A stretch of 64,000 nucleotides of DNA from Gammaproteobacteria bacterium (GCA_003132025.1 PKWJ01000042.1:1-64000), one strand, 5' to 3'; shown: positions 16,963 through 26,029, numbered from the stretch's first letter. Notes: generated by a model from the letters alone, not told the origin. Numbers and translations are program-made.

Positions 16963-17819
16963 CCGAACGCCGGAGCGATCGTGTCCTGGCGATCGTACTG
17001 TCGATACTGATCCATGCCGCGATCCTCGGCGTGCTGCTGTGGGGCTGGTTCCAGTACCGGCGGCCCACGGCGACCCCGCCCAGTCTGGCGATCGAAGCCA
17101 CCGTAGTGCACAACGCGCCGCCGGTGGCTCAGCCGGCACCTCCTGCGCCGACCCCACCCCCGGAGCCGGCCAACCCGCCGCCACCACCGACGCCAACGCC
17201 GGAAGAGCAGGCCGCACAGCAGGCGCGCGAGGAAGAAGCGGCGCGGCAAAAAGCGCAGGAACGCGAGCGCGCGGCGCAGGAGAAGCGCAACGCCGAGGAG
17301 CAGGCGGAGCAGCAGCGTCAGCGCGAGGACGCCGAACGCGCCGCAGCCGAGAAGGCCGAGGCCGAGCGTGCCGCGGCCGCCAAGGCTGAAGCGGAGCGCG
17401 CCGCTGCCGCCAAGGCCGAAGCCGATCTCAAGGTGCAGCAACTCGCGCAGCAGCGCAAGGCCGAGCAGGAGCGTGCGCAGCGCGAGGCGGACCTGCGCTC
17501 GCAGATGGCGAGCGAAGAGCACATCAACGCCGTGCAGTCGAGCCCGGCCAAGGCCGAGTATCTGTCGCTGATCACGGCGCGCATCAACCGCGCATGGATT
17601 CGCCCGCCGAGCGCGCGGCCGGGCGTCAAATGCCTGCTGCATATCACGCAGATTCCCGGCGGCGAGATCACGCACGTCGTGGTGGCGGGCTGTAACGGCG
17701 ATGAGGCGGTCAGGCAATCGGTAGAAACTGCAGCCTACCGGGCGTCGCCGCTACCGGCTCCCTCGGACCCGGCATTGTTTGATCCAAACATCGATGTTAC
17801 GTTCGCGCCCGATGAATAG
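16959..17819 (+). CDS. tolA: Tol-Pal spanning protein TolA
   Basis: TolA has 286 residues and links the TolQR motor to TolB-Pal. One N-terminal membrane helix (VLAIVLSILIHAAILGVLLW) is followed by a proline-rich linker and a long alanine/lysine/glutamate coiled coil (about residues 85-195). The coil includes near-identical tandem blocks of the type AEAERAAAAK encoded at about 17345-17425. The C-terminal globular domain begins near AEYLSLITARINRAWIRPP and carries two cysteines. The rod is shorter than in Escherichia coli. It overlaps tolR by 4 bases and tolB by 8. Confidence 0.94.
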   Translation: MTERRSDRVLAIVLSILIHAAILGVLLWGWFQYRRPTATPPSLAIEATVVHNAPPVAQPAPPAPTPPPEPANPPPPPTPTPEEQAAQQAREEEAARQKAQERERAAQEKRNAEEQAEQQRQREDAERAAAEKAEAERAAAAKAEAERAAAAKAEADLKVQQLAQQRKAEQERAQREADLRSQMASEEHINAVQSSPAKAEYLSLITARINRAWIRPPSARPGVKCLLHITQIPGGEITHVVVAGCNGDEAVRQSVETAAYRASPLPAPSDPALFDPNIDVTFAPDE

Positions 17820-19164
17820 AGTAATCGCCCGGTGGTTGGGGGGGACAGCGCGGCAGTGGGCGTGGCGCCTGAAAGGCTGTGCGCTGCTGCTCGGTGCCGC
17901 CATGGGCCTGGCGGCGGCACCGGCGCGGGCGGATCTGCAGGTTCTGATCACCAGGGGGGTCACCGATCCGATACCGATCGCGATCGTACCGTTCGCGCGT
18001 GCGGTTCCGGCAGACGGCGGCTTCGACGTCGCCGCCGTGGTTCAGCACGATCTGGAGAGCAGCGGGCGCTTTCGCGCCATGCAGCGACGCGACATGCTGA
18101 GCACGCCGACCAGTGCCAACGACGTGCAGGCTGCCGACTGGAAGGCGGCCGGCAATGACTACGTCGTGGTCGGCCGCGTGACCGCGACTTCGGCGAGCGA
18201 ACTTGACGTTGAATGCGACCTGATCAACATCCAGACCGGAAGCCGCGTCAGCCAGAAATTCATCGCCAACAGCGCCAGCCTGCGCAACGCCGCGCACCTG
18301 GTCAGCGATTTCATCTACGGCAAGATCCTGGGTGTGCGCGGTGCATTTGCCACCCGCATCGCCTACGTGACGGTGCACGGCCAGCCGCCAAGTCAGCACT
18401 TCCAGCTCATCGTCGCCGACGCCGACGGCGAGAATCCGAAGGTGATTCTCGAGTCAGCGCAGCCGATCATGTCGCCGTCATGGTCGCCCGACGAGCAGTG
18501 GCTGGCCTACGTCTCGTTCGAAAACCGCCTGTCGGGTGTGTATGTGCAGAAGGTGCACACCGGCGAGCGCCAGCTGGTATCGGCCCGCGTCGGTGTCAAC
18601 GGCGCGCCCGCCTATTCACCCGATGGCACGCACCTCGCGCTGACGCTGTCGGGCGCCGGCGGTAATCTGGACATCTGGCTGCTCGATCTGAGCACCCAGG
18701 GGCTGACGCGGCTCACGGACGATCCGGCGGTCGATACCGAGGCGGCGTGGAGCCCGGATGGCAAGAGTCTGTATTTCACGTCCGATCGGGCCGGTGGCCC
18801 GCAGATCTACAAGCTCGATATCGCCCAGCCCAAGCGTGTCGAGCGCATCACCTTTGGCTCGGCCTATAACGCGCGGCCGCGCGTGTCGCCGGACGGCAAG
18901 AAACTCGCCTACGTGACGCGCGAGGGCGGCAACTATCGGATCGCGGTGCAGGACCTGGCTTCCGGCACCGTGAGCGTGCTCTCACACGGCAGTCTGGATG
19001 AATCCCCGAGCTTTGCGCCCAATGGGGCGCTCATCATCTACGCCGGACGTGACGGGGAGGTCGGAACGCTGCAGACGGTGTCGGTCGACGGGTTGGTCAC
19101 GCAGCGGCTGAAGTCGGATCAGGGCGAGGTGCGCGAGCCGGTGTGGGGACCATTCCCACGCTAG
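17812..19164 (+). CDS. tolB: Tol-Pal periplasmic propeller protein TolB
   Basis: TolB is a periplasmic protein of 450 residues that contacts Pal and TolA. A signal peptide (ALLLGAAMGLAAAPARA) is followed by the N-terminal domain (residues about 45-165) and a six-bladed beta-propeller with WSPDG-type repeats (SWSPDEQWLAY, AYSPDGTHLAL, AWSPDGKSLYF, RVSPDGKKLAY). The ATG at 17812 inside the tolA end is chosen over the in-frame ATG at 17779 because it leaves a normal signal peptide and the ATG-containing overlap common in this cluster. Confidence 0.95.
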   Translation: MNRVIARWLGGTARQWAWRLKGCALLLGAAMGLAAAPARADLQVLITRGVTDPIPIAIVPFARAVPADGGFDVAAVVQHDLESSGRFRAMQRRDMLSTPTSANDVQAADWKAAGNDYVVVGRVTATSASELDVECDLINIQTGSRVSQKFIANSASLRNAAHLVSDFIYGKILGVRGAFATRIAYVTVHGQPPSQHFQLIVADADGENPKVILESAQPIMSPSWSPDEQWLAYVSFENRLSGVYVQKVHTGERQLVSARVGVNGAPAYSPDGTHLALTLSGAGGNLDIWLLDLSTQGLTRLTDDPAVDTEAAWSPDGKSLYFTSDRAGGPQIYKLDIAQPKRVERITFGSAYNARPRVSPDGKKLAYVTREGGNYRIAVQDLASGTVSVLSHGSLDESPSFAPNGALIIYAGRDGEVGTLQTVSVDGLVTQRLKSDQGEVREPVWGPFPR

Positions 19165-19220
19165 CGGCGCCTTGCGGGTGGTCGCAGGTGTGGCTTGCGG
19201 CACAGTATGGTAATAAAGCG

Positions 19221-19239
19221 GCTGCCGTGACCCGGCAGC
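19221..19239 (+). other. Hairpin upstream of pal
   Basis: A perfect 7-base stem GCTGCCG/CGGCAGC with a 5-base loop lies in the 93-base gap between tolB and pal, about 20 bases before the pal start codon. There is no T-tract, so it is unlikely to be an intrinsic terminator. It could stabilise the pal message after processing, which would suit the high abundance of Pal. Confidence 0.45.
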
Positions 19240-19257
19240 GGTAATTGGAGTAGCGCT

Positions 19258-19803
19258 ATGAACAAGACGGTTCTCATCCTGATCGCTGTGCTCAGCGTTT
19301 CGCTGGTCGCCACCGGCTGCAGCAGCAAGAAGCCGCGCCCGACGCCAACCAGCAGCAATGCCGCTGTGCCGACCGATGAGTCGCAGACCTCGGGGGCCGA
19401 CGCCTCCAAGGCCTTCGGGGCGGCCGGCGATGCCACCGGCCCCGGCGTGGCCGGGCCGTCGGGCGCACAACTGCAGAACCGGACCATTTATTTCGACTTC
19501 GACAGCAGCGAGGTCAAGTCGGATTACAACGGCCTGATCACGGCCCATGCGCGCTATCTGGCCGCGAATCCGACCACCCGGGTACGGCTGGAAGGCAATA
19601 CTGACGAGCGCGGATCGCGCGAATACAACATCGGCCTCGGCGAACGCCGGGCGCAGTCGGTGCGCCGGGCGCTGACGCTGCAGGGGGTGGCGGAGTCGCA
19701 GATTACGACGGTGAGCTATGGCGAGGAGCGGCCGGCGGTCACCGGCCACACCGAAGAGGCCTGGGCGCGTAATCGACGGGTCGACATCGTCTACCTGAAC
19801 TAG
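19258..19803 (+). CDS. pal: Peptidoglycan-associated lipoprotein Pal
   Basis: Pal is an outer membrane lipoprotein of 181 residues that binds peptidoglycan and TolB. The lipobox VATGC follows a signal peptide (VLILIAVLSVSLVATGC). A low-complexity linker leads to the OmpA-like domain, with FDFDSSEVKSD and the peptidoglycan-binding motif NTDERGSREYNIGLGERRA. The start is ATG behind TTGGAG. It is the only gene in the tol run set apart by a longer gap, so it may have its own control. Confidence 0.96.
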   Translation: MNKTVLILIAVLSVSLVATGCSSKKPRPTPTSSNAAVPTDESQTSGADASKAFGAAGDATGPGVAGPSGAQLQNRTIYFDFDSSEVKSDYNGLITAHARYLAANPTTRVRLEGNTDERGSREYNIGLGERRAQSVRRALTLQGVAESQITTVSYGEERPAVTGHTEEAWARNRRVDIVYLN

Positions 19804-19805
19804 AG

Positions 19806-20597
19806 ATGCGGCCCGTGTCAGCGCTGCCACAGCGACGGTTGCTACCCCGATGCGTGCCACTGGCGTTAGCGGCGCTGTTGCTGGTCGCCTGCGAGTCCAC
19901 TCCGACGCAGCCCGACCCGACGATGGTCAAACTCAATGACGTCGACGAGCGACTGGGGCGCATCGAGCACGTCAACCAGGGACTGCTGCAGCTGTCGGAG
20001 CGCATCGATGCGCTCGAGGCCCAGATGCGGCAGATGCGCGGCGAGATGGAAGAGCTGCAAAACACCAACGATACGCTGCGCAAGCAGCAGCGCGATCTGT
20101 ATGCCGACCTCGATCGCAGGCTCACGGCGCTGCAGGCCGGGGCGAAAGCCGCTTCCGGGTCTGGCGATGGCAGTGGCGTCGGCGGCGGCGGCGCGGCAGG
20201 CGGCGACACCGGAGGCGATCAGGACGCCTACACGCGTGCATTCGACGCCCTGAAGTCCACCGATTACGCCGGCGCGATCACCCGCTTTCGCGACCTCCTG
20301 CGCACCTATCCGCAGAGCCAGCTCGCCGGCAATGCACAGTACTGGCTGGGCGAGGCCTACTACGTCACCCACGACTACGACAATGCCGTGGTCGCGTTTC
20401 GCGCGGTCGGGGAGCAGTACCCGCAGTCGCCCAAGGTTCCCGACGCGCTGGTGAAGCTCGGTTTGACACAGATCGACCAGAAGAAACTGGTCGAAGCCCG
20501 GGCGACTCTGAAGCAGGTGGTGCAGCGCTTCCCAGGCACCGATGCGGCCAAGCTTGCGACCACCAGACTGCAGACCATCCCGCCCGACGAGCACTAG
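19806..20597 (+). CDS. cpoB: Tol-Pal cell division coordinator CpoB (YbgF), predicted lipoprotein
   Basis: This 263-residue periplasmic protein links peptidoglycan synthesis to Tol-Pal constriction. It has an N-terminal coiled coil (about residues 38-105, heptads such as LSERIDALEAQMRQMRGEM), a glycine/serine linker and three tetratricopeptide repeats (YTRAFDALKSTDYAGAITRF onward). Unusually, the signal sequence ends in LLLVAC, a lipobox with Cys29, rather than in a normal signal-peptidase I site, so this copy may be membrane-anchored. The ATG lies two bases after the pal stop. Confidence 0.92.
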   Translation: MRPVSALPQRRLLPRCVPLALAALLLVACESTPTQPDPTMVKLNDVDERLGRIEHVNQGLLQLSERIDALEAQMRQMRGEMEELQNTNDTLRKQQRDLYADLDRRLTALQAGAKAASGSGDGSGVGGGGAAGGDTGGDQDAYTRAFDALKSTDYAGAITRFRDLLRTYPQSQLAGNAQYWLGEAYYVTHDYDNAVVAFRAVGEQYPQSPKVPDALVKLGLTQIDQKKLVEARATLKQVVQRFPGTDAAKLATTRLQTIPPDEH

Positions 20598-21251
20598 GTG
20601 TGCGCATTGAGCGTCCGGCTCAAGCTCACGGAGATCTTCTACTCGTTGCAGGGTGAGGCCGACACGGCGGGAATTCCGACGGTGTTCGTGCGCCTGACCG
20701 GCTGCCCCCTGCGCTGCCAGTATTGCGATACGGCTTATGCGTTCCATGGCGGGCAGTGGTGGCAGCTCTCGGCCATACTCGAGCGCGTACGTGAGTTCGG
20801 GGCGCGCTACGTGTGCGTCACCGGCGGTGAACCGCTGGCGCAGCCGCAGTGCCTGGCGCTGCTGAGCTCGCTGGCCGAGGCCGGCTACCGGGTATCGCTC
20901 GAGACCAGCGGCGCCATGGCGATCGAAGCGGTCGATCCGCGGGTGATCCGCGTCGTGGACGTCAAGACGCCAGGATCGCGCGAGGAGCACCGCAACCGCT
21001 ACGAGCAACTGGCGCTGCTGCGGCCGGAAGAGCAGATCAAGTTCGTGCTGTGCGATCGCGCCGACTACGACTGGAGCGTCAGCAGGCTGGCATCGCTGCA
21101 GCTGGCAGAGCGCTGCCAGGTGCTGTTTTCCCCGAGTCACGAGCAGCTCCCGGCGCGGCAGCTGGCGGACTGGATTCTGGCCGATCGCCTGCCGGTGCGT
21201 TTCCAGATCCAGTTGCACAAGCACCTGTGGGGCAATGAGCCGGGCCGCTGA
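20598..21251 (+). CDS. queE: 7-carboxy-7-deazaguanine synthase QueE
   Basis: This radical SAM enzyme contracts the ring of 6-carboxytetrahydropterin in queuosine precursor synthesis. The 217 residues show the substrate-binding start [20 protein letters not shown] and a cluster motif [10 protein letters not shown], a CxxxCxxC arrangement. GTG is the start, directly abutting the cpoB stop. It overlaps queC by 17 bases. Placement behind the tol-pal genes is common in gammaproteobacteria. Confidence 0.94.
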   Translation: MCALSVRLKLTEIFYSLQGEADTAGIPTVFVRLTGCPLRCQYCDTAYAFHGGQWWQLSAILERVREFGARYVCVTGGEPLAQPQCLALLSSLAEAGYRVSLETSGAMAIEAVDPRVIRVVDVKTPGSREEHRNRYEQLALLRPEEQIKFVLCDRADYDWSVSRLASLQLAERCQVLFSPSHEQLPARQLADWILADRLPVRFQIQLHKHLWGNEPGR

Positions 21252-21930
21252 CACGGGCGCGCGCGCCCGCGCCGTGGTATTGCTTTCCGGCGGCCTTGAT
21301 TCGAGCACCGCGCTGGCTTGGACGCGTGCGCAGGGTTTCGATTGCTACGCGCTGACGGTCGCCTATGGCCAGCGTCACCAGTCCGAAATCGGGGCCGCAG
21401 CACGCATCGCACGCGCGCTGTCGGCACGGGAGCATCGCGTGATGCGGGTGGATCTGGCGGGCATCGGCGGCTCGGCCTTGACCGACTGGAGCATCGCGCT
21501 GCCCGACCAGCCGGGCAGCGGCATTCCGGTCAGCTACGTGCCAGCGAGAAATACCGTGCTGCTGGCACTGGCGCTGGCCTGGGCCGAAGTACTTGGCGCG
21601 CGCGACCTGGTGGTGGGCGTCAATGCCGTCGACTACAGCGGTTATCCGGACTGCCGGGCCGAATTCATCAGCGGTTTCGAGGCGCTGGCCGCGCTCGCCA
21701 CCAAGGCCGGCGTTGAAGGTGCACGATTCACGGTGCACGCGCCGCTGATCGCGATGAGCAAGGCGCAGATCATCCACAGCGGCGTCAGTCTCGGGGTTGA
21801 TTACGCCATGACCGTGTCGTGCTACCAGGCGGATGTCGCGGGCCGGGCCTGTGGCCGCTGCGATTCCTGCAGGCTGCGGCGCGAGGGGTTTGAGGCAGCG
21901 GGGATCGCCGATCCGACCGCGTATCAGTGA
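21235..21930 (+). CDS. queC: 7-cyano-7-deazaguanine synthase QueC
   Basis: This 231-residue ATP-dependent enzyme turns 7-carboxy-7-deazaguanine and ammonia into preQ0. The pyrophosphatase loop [14 protein letters not shown] is at the N-terminus, and the zinc-binding cysteines appear near the C-terminus in [18 protein letters not shown]. The start lies inside queE, so the two are coupled. It ends just before a terminator hairpin, closing the operon that begins at ruvC. Confidence 0.95.
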   Translation: MSRAADTGARARAVVLLSGGLDSSTALAWTRAQGFDCYALTVAYGQRHQSEIGAAARIARALSAREHRVMRVDLAGIGGSALTDWSIALPDQPGSGIPVSYVPARNTVLLALALAWAEVLGARDLVVGVNAVDYSGYPDCRAEFISGFEALAALATKAGVEGARFTVHAPLIAMSKAQIIHSGVSLGVDYAMTVSCYQADVAGRACGRCDSCRLRREGFEAAGIADPTAYQ

Positions 21931-21963
21931 GGGCCGCACCGGTGTGCCGGCCCAGGGCCTTTT
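21931..21963 (+). terminator. Probable intrinsic terminator after queC
   Basis: Right after the queC stop, GGGCCGCAC pairs with GTGCCGGCCC across a CGGT loop, with a single bulged base, and is followed after six bases by a short TTTT. It would end the long ruvC-to-queC transcript before the tRNA gene. Confidence 0.55.
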
Positions 21964-21966
21964 CGG

Positions 21967-21972
21967 TATTAT
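21967..21972 (+). promoter_or_regulatory. Putative -10 box of tRNA-Lys promoter
   Basis: TATTAT lies 26 bases before the tRNA 5' end and is followed by a G+C-rich stretch (GCGCGGCCG), as in stringently controlled stable-RNA promoters. The -35 region at 17 bases spacing (GTGCCG) matches poorly and overlaps the queC terminator stem. Confidence 0.35.
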
Positions 21973-21998
21973 GCGCGGCCGTTTGCACAGCGGTCAGC

Positions 21999-22071
21999 GG
22001 GTCGGTAGCTCAGTCGGTAGAGCAGCGCCCTTTTAAGGCGTTGGTCGTGGGTTCGAGCCCCACCCGACCCA
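21999..22071 (+). tRNA. tRNA-Lys (anticodon UUU)
   Basis: A full cloverleaf can be drawn: acceptor GGGTCGG/CCGACCC, D arm GCTC...GAGC, anticodon stem GCGCC/GGCGT with loop CTTTTAA (anticodon TTT), T arm GTGGG/CCCAC with TTCGAGC loop, and discriminator A. The CCA end is not encoded in the gene. Confidence 0.96.
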
Positions 22072-22096
22072 TATAATTCATCGTGAAAACAAGGCT

Positions 22097-24076
22097 TTGG
22101 GAGACGTGAGGGGACTGTGGAACAGCGACGAAGCCGCGCGCCATTCCGGCGAGCTGGCGCTGCGTGTCTACAGCTCGCAGCTGCTGGGCCGCGATCCGTC
22201 GCTGGTACTGCACGGTGGTGGCAATACTTCGGTCAAGCTGCGCGAAGTGAACGTGCTGGGAGAAGCGCTCGATATCCTCTACGTCAAAGGCAGCGGTTGG
22301 GATCTGGCCACGATCCGCGAACCCGGTTTTGCCCCGGTACGACTCGATCATTTGCTTAAACTGGCCACGCTCGAATCCTTATCCGACCCGCAGATGGTCA
22401 GTGAACTGGCGACCCACGTGGTGCGCGCCGGCGCTCCGGCACCCTCGGTCGAAACCATCCTGCATGCGATCCTGCCGTACCCGTACGTCGATCACACGCA
22501 TGCCGATGCGCTGCTCGCGGTCACCGGTACCGCGGATGGCGCGCGGCGCGTTCGCGAGATCTACGGCGACGACGTGGTGCTGATTCCTTATGTGATGCCG
22601 GGCTTTGACCTGGCGCGGTTGTGCGCGCGGGAGTTTCCGCGCCAGGCGCATGCGGGCACGGTCGGCATGGTGCTGCTCAATCACGGAATATTCTCCTTCG
22701 GCAGCAGTGCGCAGGAATCCTACCAGCGGATGATTGCGCTGGTGGCCCGAGCACAAGCCTATCTGGAGACGAACCGCGCCTGGAATCTGCCGCCGGCCGC
22801 GGTCACCGTGCCCACTGCCGGCCGTCAGGACATCGCGCGCCTACGGCGCGATATTTCCGCCTGTGCCGGCTACCCGGTGGTGTTTGCCATCCACGGCGAT
22901 GCGAAGTTCCTCGCCTTCGCCCAGCGCGCCGACGTCGCACAGATTTCACAACAGGGACCAGTGACGCCCGATCATGTGCTGCGCACCAAGCGCGTGCCGA
23001 TGCTGGGGCGCGACGTCGGCGCCTATGCCGCTGCCTACCGTGATTATTTTGCACGCCAGGCGGCGCGCGCCCGGCAGCCAAAGATCATGCTCGATGCGGC
23101 GCCGCGCGTGGTGCTCGACGCCGGGTTTGGGCTGGGCTGCGTCGGCCGCAGTGCCAGAGAAGCGGCCATCGTGCGCGACATCTATTCGCATACCATCGAT
23201 GTGATCTTGGCCGCGACGGCGCTTGGCGGCTACCGCGCATTGCCGGAGCAGGACATCTTCGACGTCGAGTACTGGGACCTGGAACAGGCCAAGCTGCAGA
23301 AGACCGGCGCGCCACGGCCATTCGCCGGCGAGGTGGCCCTGGTCACCGGCGCCGCATCGGGGATCGGCAAGGCCTGCGTCGCCTCGCTGCTGGCACGCGG
23401 CGCGGCGGTGATCGCGCTCGACATCAATCCCGACGTCGCGACCAGTTTTCAGCAGCCGGAGGTCCTCGGGCTGTGCTGCGATGTTAGCGTTGCCGGTGAC
23501 GTGTCGCGGGCGCTGGAGAGCGGCGTACGCGCATTCGGCGGGCTGGACCTGCTGGTGCTCAACGCCGGCATCTTCCCCGGCGGCAAGCGCGTCGCGGAGC
23601 TGTCAGATCAGGAGTGGCGACGAGTGATGCAGGTCAACCTTGACGCCAATCTGACGCTGCTGCGCGAGGCTCATCCGCTGCTCAAGCTCGCACTGCGCGG
23701 CGGCCGTGTGGTCATCATTGGTTCGAAGAATGTACCGGCACCAGGACCGGGGGCGGCGGCCTATTCAGCGTCCAAGGCGGCACTGACGCAGCTGGCGCGC
23801 GTGGTCGCGCTGGAATGGGGCGCCGATGGCATACGCGTCAATACGCTGCATCCCAACGCGGTGTTCGATACCGGCGTGTGGTCGGACGAAGTCGTGGTGC
23901 AACGCGCCCGGCATTACGGGCTATCGGTTGCCGACTACAAGACCAACAATGTGCTGAAGGTCGAAATCTGCAGCCGTGACGTGGCGGAACTGGCGGCGGA
24001 GATGTGCGGCTCGCTGTTCGACAAGACCACCGGGGCGCAATTGCCCGTCGATGGCGGCAATGAGCGCGTGATTTGA
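22097..24076 (+). CDS. Bifunctional class II aldolase and short-chain dehydrogenase
   Basis: The protein has 659 residues in two parts. Residues 1-400 form a class II (fuculose/rhamnulose-1-phosphate type) aldolase with HGGGNTSVK (39-47), the zinc motif HTHADAL (His133, His135) and a third His in LLNHGIFSFG. Residues 410-659 form an SDR dehydrogenase with TGAASGIG, LNAGIFPGG and the active-site YSASK. Such fusions are known in deoxysugar breakdown, where the aldolase yields dihydroxyacetone phosphate plus an aldehyde that the SDR oxidises or reduces. Here mtnP and mtnA follow at once, so methylthioribulose-1-phosphate or 5-deoxyribulose-1-phosphate is the likely substrate (inference). The start is TTG at 22097; GTG at 22106 is also possible. 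Confidence 0.88.
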   Translation: MGDVRGLWNSDEAARHSGELALRVYSSQLLGRDPSLVLHGGGNTSVKLREVNVLGEALDILYVKGSGWDLATIREPGFAPVRLDHLLKLATLESLSDPQMVSELATHVVRAGAPAPSVETILHAILPYPYVDHTHADALLAVTGTADGARRVREIYGDDVVLIPYVMPGFDLARLCAREFPRQAHAGTVGMVLLNHGIFSFGSSAQESYQRMIALVARAQAYLETNRAWNLPPAAVTVPTAGRQDIARLRRDISACAGYPVVFAIHGDAKFLAFAQRADVAQISQQGPVTPDHVLRTKRVPMLGRDVGAYAAAYRDYFARQAARARQPKIMLDAAPRVVLDAGFGLGCVGRSAREAAIVRDIYSHTIDVILAATALGGYRALPEQDIFDVEYWDLEQAKLQKTGAPRPFAGEVALVTGAASGIGKACVASLLARGAAVIALDINPDVATSFQQPEVLGLCCDVSVAGDVSRALESGVRAFGGLDLLVLNAGIFPGGKRVAELSDQEWRRVMQVNLDANLTLLREAHPLLKLALRGGRVVIIGSKNVPAPGPGAAAYSASKAALTQLARVVALEWGADGIRVNTLHPNAVFDTGVWSDEVVVQRARHYGLSVADYKTNNVLKVEICSRDVAELAAEMCGSLFDKTTGAQLPVDGGNERVI

Positions 24077-24092
24077 GCGCCCGGGGACGAAC

Positions 24093-24983
24093 ATGCTGGC
24101 GATGATCGGCGGCAGTGGGGTCTACAACATCGATGGACTCGCCAACACCCGCTGGGTGAAGGTCGATTCACCCTTTGGGGCGCCGTCGGATGAATTGCTG
24201 CTGGGCGAGCTCGACGGCCAGCCGCTGGCATTTCTGCCACGGCACGGTCGCGGTCACCGCATACCGCCCTCGGAAATCAATTATCGCGCCAACATCGACG
24301 CCCTCAAGCGCGCCGGTGCGACGCAGATCATTTCGGTCAGCGCGGTCGGTTCGCTGCGGGCGGAATTGCCGCCCGGCATGTTCGTGATCGTCGATCAGTT
24401 TATCGACCGCACGTTGGCGCGCGCCAAGAGCTTCTTTCGCACCGGGCTGGTCGCGCATGTGTCGATGGCGCATCCGGTGTGTGCCCGACTGGGCGACGGC
24501 ATCGAAGCCGCCGCGCGCGCCATGCAGATTCAGTACGTGCGCGGAGGCACCTGTCTGGTGATGGAGGGACCACAATTTTCAACTCTGGCTGAATCCGAGC
24601 TGTACCGAGCATGGCGCTGCGATGTCATCGGCATGACCAACATGCCGGAGGCCAAACTCGCGCGTGAAGCCGAGCTGTGCTACGCCACCATTGCCATGGT
24701 GACCGATTATGATTGTTGGCATCCTGAACACGATGCAGTCACGGTGGACATGGTCGTCAAGACGGTGCAGGCCAATGCCGGCAGGGCACGCACATTGCTG
24801 AAATCCGCCGTCCCCAAGGTAGTACAGGCGCCGGCATCGGTCTGCCCGCACGGGTGCCAGCGGGCCCTGGAATACGCTTTGATCACGCCGCCGGAAGCGC
24901 GCGATGCGAATGTCATCAAGACACTCGAGGCGGTCGCCGGCCGCGTGCTGCATTCGCACCCGACATCCGGGGCGATTGAATGA
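24093..24983 (+). CDS. mtnP: S-methyl-5'-thioadenosine phosphorylase
   Basis: This 296-residue enzyme splits methylthioadenosine with phosphate into adenine and methylthioribose-1-phosphate; family members often accept 5'-deoxyadenosine. Motifs: phosphate-binding IGGSGVY at the start, PRHGRGHRIPPSEINYRANI, the purine-site region GPQFST, and MTNMPEAKLAREAELCYATI followed by the Asp of VTDYDCWH. It lies 16 bases after the aldolase-dehydrogenase and overlaps mtnA by 4 bases. Confidence 0.93.
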   Translation: MLAMIGGSGVYNIDGLANTRWVKVDSPFGAPSDELLLGELDGQPLAFLPRHGRGHRIPPSEINYRANIDALKRAGATQIISVSAVGSLRAELPPGMFVIVDQFIDRTLARAKSFFRTGLVAHVSMAHPVCARLGDGIEAAARAMQIQYVRGGTCLVMEGPQFSTLAESELYRAWRCDVIGMTNMPEAKLAREAELCYATIAMVTDYDCWHPEHDAVTVDMVVKTVQANAGRARTLLKSAVPKVVQAPASVCPHGCQRALEYALITPPEARDANVIKTLEAVAGRVLHSHPTSGAIE

Positions 24984-26029
24984 CCGTGCACACGCTGCGT
25001 TGGGACGAGGCCAGCGGCCGAATCGAGATGATCGATCAACGGGCGCTGCCGGCACGTTTCGACATGCTCAGCTACGATTCGGCGGCGGCAGTTGCCGCGG
25101 CCATCCGCAGCATGGTGGTGCGCGGCGCGCCGGCCATCGGCTGCGCCGCCGCATATGGGGTCGCGCTCGAAGCGCGGCGCCTGCAGCAGGTGTCCAGTGC
25201 CGAGTTCGCGCGCGGCATGAATGCGGCATTCGAGCTGCTGGCGCAGAGCCGTCCCACCGCGGTCAATCTGTTCTGGGCCCTGGAGCGCATGCGGGCCGCT
25301 CTCGCGGCGCTGCAGGGGCAGGCGCAGCCGCTCGTTGCGGCGGCCTTGCTGCGGGAGGCACACGACATTCTGGCCGAAGATGTAGTGGCCAACCGCGCCA
25401 TGGGCGCGTATGGCGCGGCGCTGCTGCCGCTGACCGCGCAGGTGCTGACACACTGCAATGCCGGCGCCCTGGCCACGGCAGGACATGGCACCGCGCTCGG
25501 TGTGATCCGCTCGGCCGTGGACGCTGGAAAAAGGATTTCGGTGATCGTCGACGAGACCCGGCCGTTCCTGCAGGGTGCGCGCCTGACGGTGTGGGAGCTG
25601 CAGCAGGAAAACATCCCGGTGACCTTGATCACCGACAACATGGCCGGCCATATGATGCAGCAGGGCGCCGTGGACGCGGTGATCGTCGGTGCCGACCGGA
25701 TCGCCGCCAACGGCGACTTCGCCAACAAGATCGGTACCTATATGGTCGCGGTGCTCGCGCAGCGGCACGGCATTCCGTTTTACGTCGCGGCGCCGCTGTC
25801 GACCATCGATCGTCGGCTGATGAGTGGCAAGGACATTCCGATCGAAGAGCGCAATGGCGCTGAGGTGCGCGGCTTCGCCGAGCAGCGCTGGGCGCCGGCC
25901 GATGTCGCGGTTCGCAACCCGGCCTTCGACGTGACACCGGCCGAACTGGTTACAGCGCTGATCACCGAAAAAGGCGTGCTGGCGCCGCCGACTGTCGCCG
26001 GCATTGCAGCGCTCTTCGGGTCGAGCTAG
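24980..26029 (+). CDS. mtnA: S-methyl-5-thioribose-1-phosphate isomerase
   Basis: This 349-residue eIF2B-like enzyme converts the ring-form aldose phosphate to methylthioribulose-1-phosphate. Motifs: MVVRGAPAIGCAAAYG, the catalytic Cys in HCNAGALAT and the catalytic Asp in GADRIAANGDFANKIGTY. The ATGA overlap with mtnP shows coupling. None of the later classical methionine-salvage genes (mtnB, mtnC, mtnD, mtnE) is in the window, which supports the aldolase fusion upstream as the next step. Confidence 0.94.
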   Translation: MTVHTLRWDEASGRIEMIDQRALPARFDMLSYDSAAAVAAAIRSMVVRGAPAIGCAAAYGVALEARRLQQVSSAEFARGMNAAFELLAQSRPTAVNLFWALERMRAALAALQGQAQPLVAAALLREAHDILAEDVVANRAMGAYGAALLPLTAQVLTHCNAGALATAGHGTALGVIRSAVDAGKRISVIVDETRPFLQGARLTVWELQQENIPVTLITDNMAGHMMQQGAVDAVIVGADRIAANGDFANKIGTYMVAVLAQRHGIPFYVAAPLSTIDRRLMSGKDIPIEERNGAEVRGFAEQRWAPADVAVRNPAFDVTPAELVTALITEKGVLAPPTVAGIAALFGSS

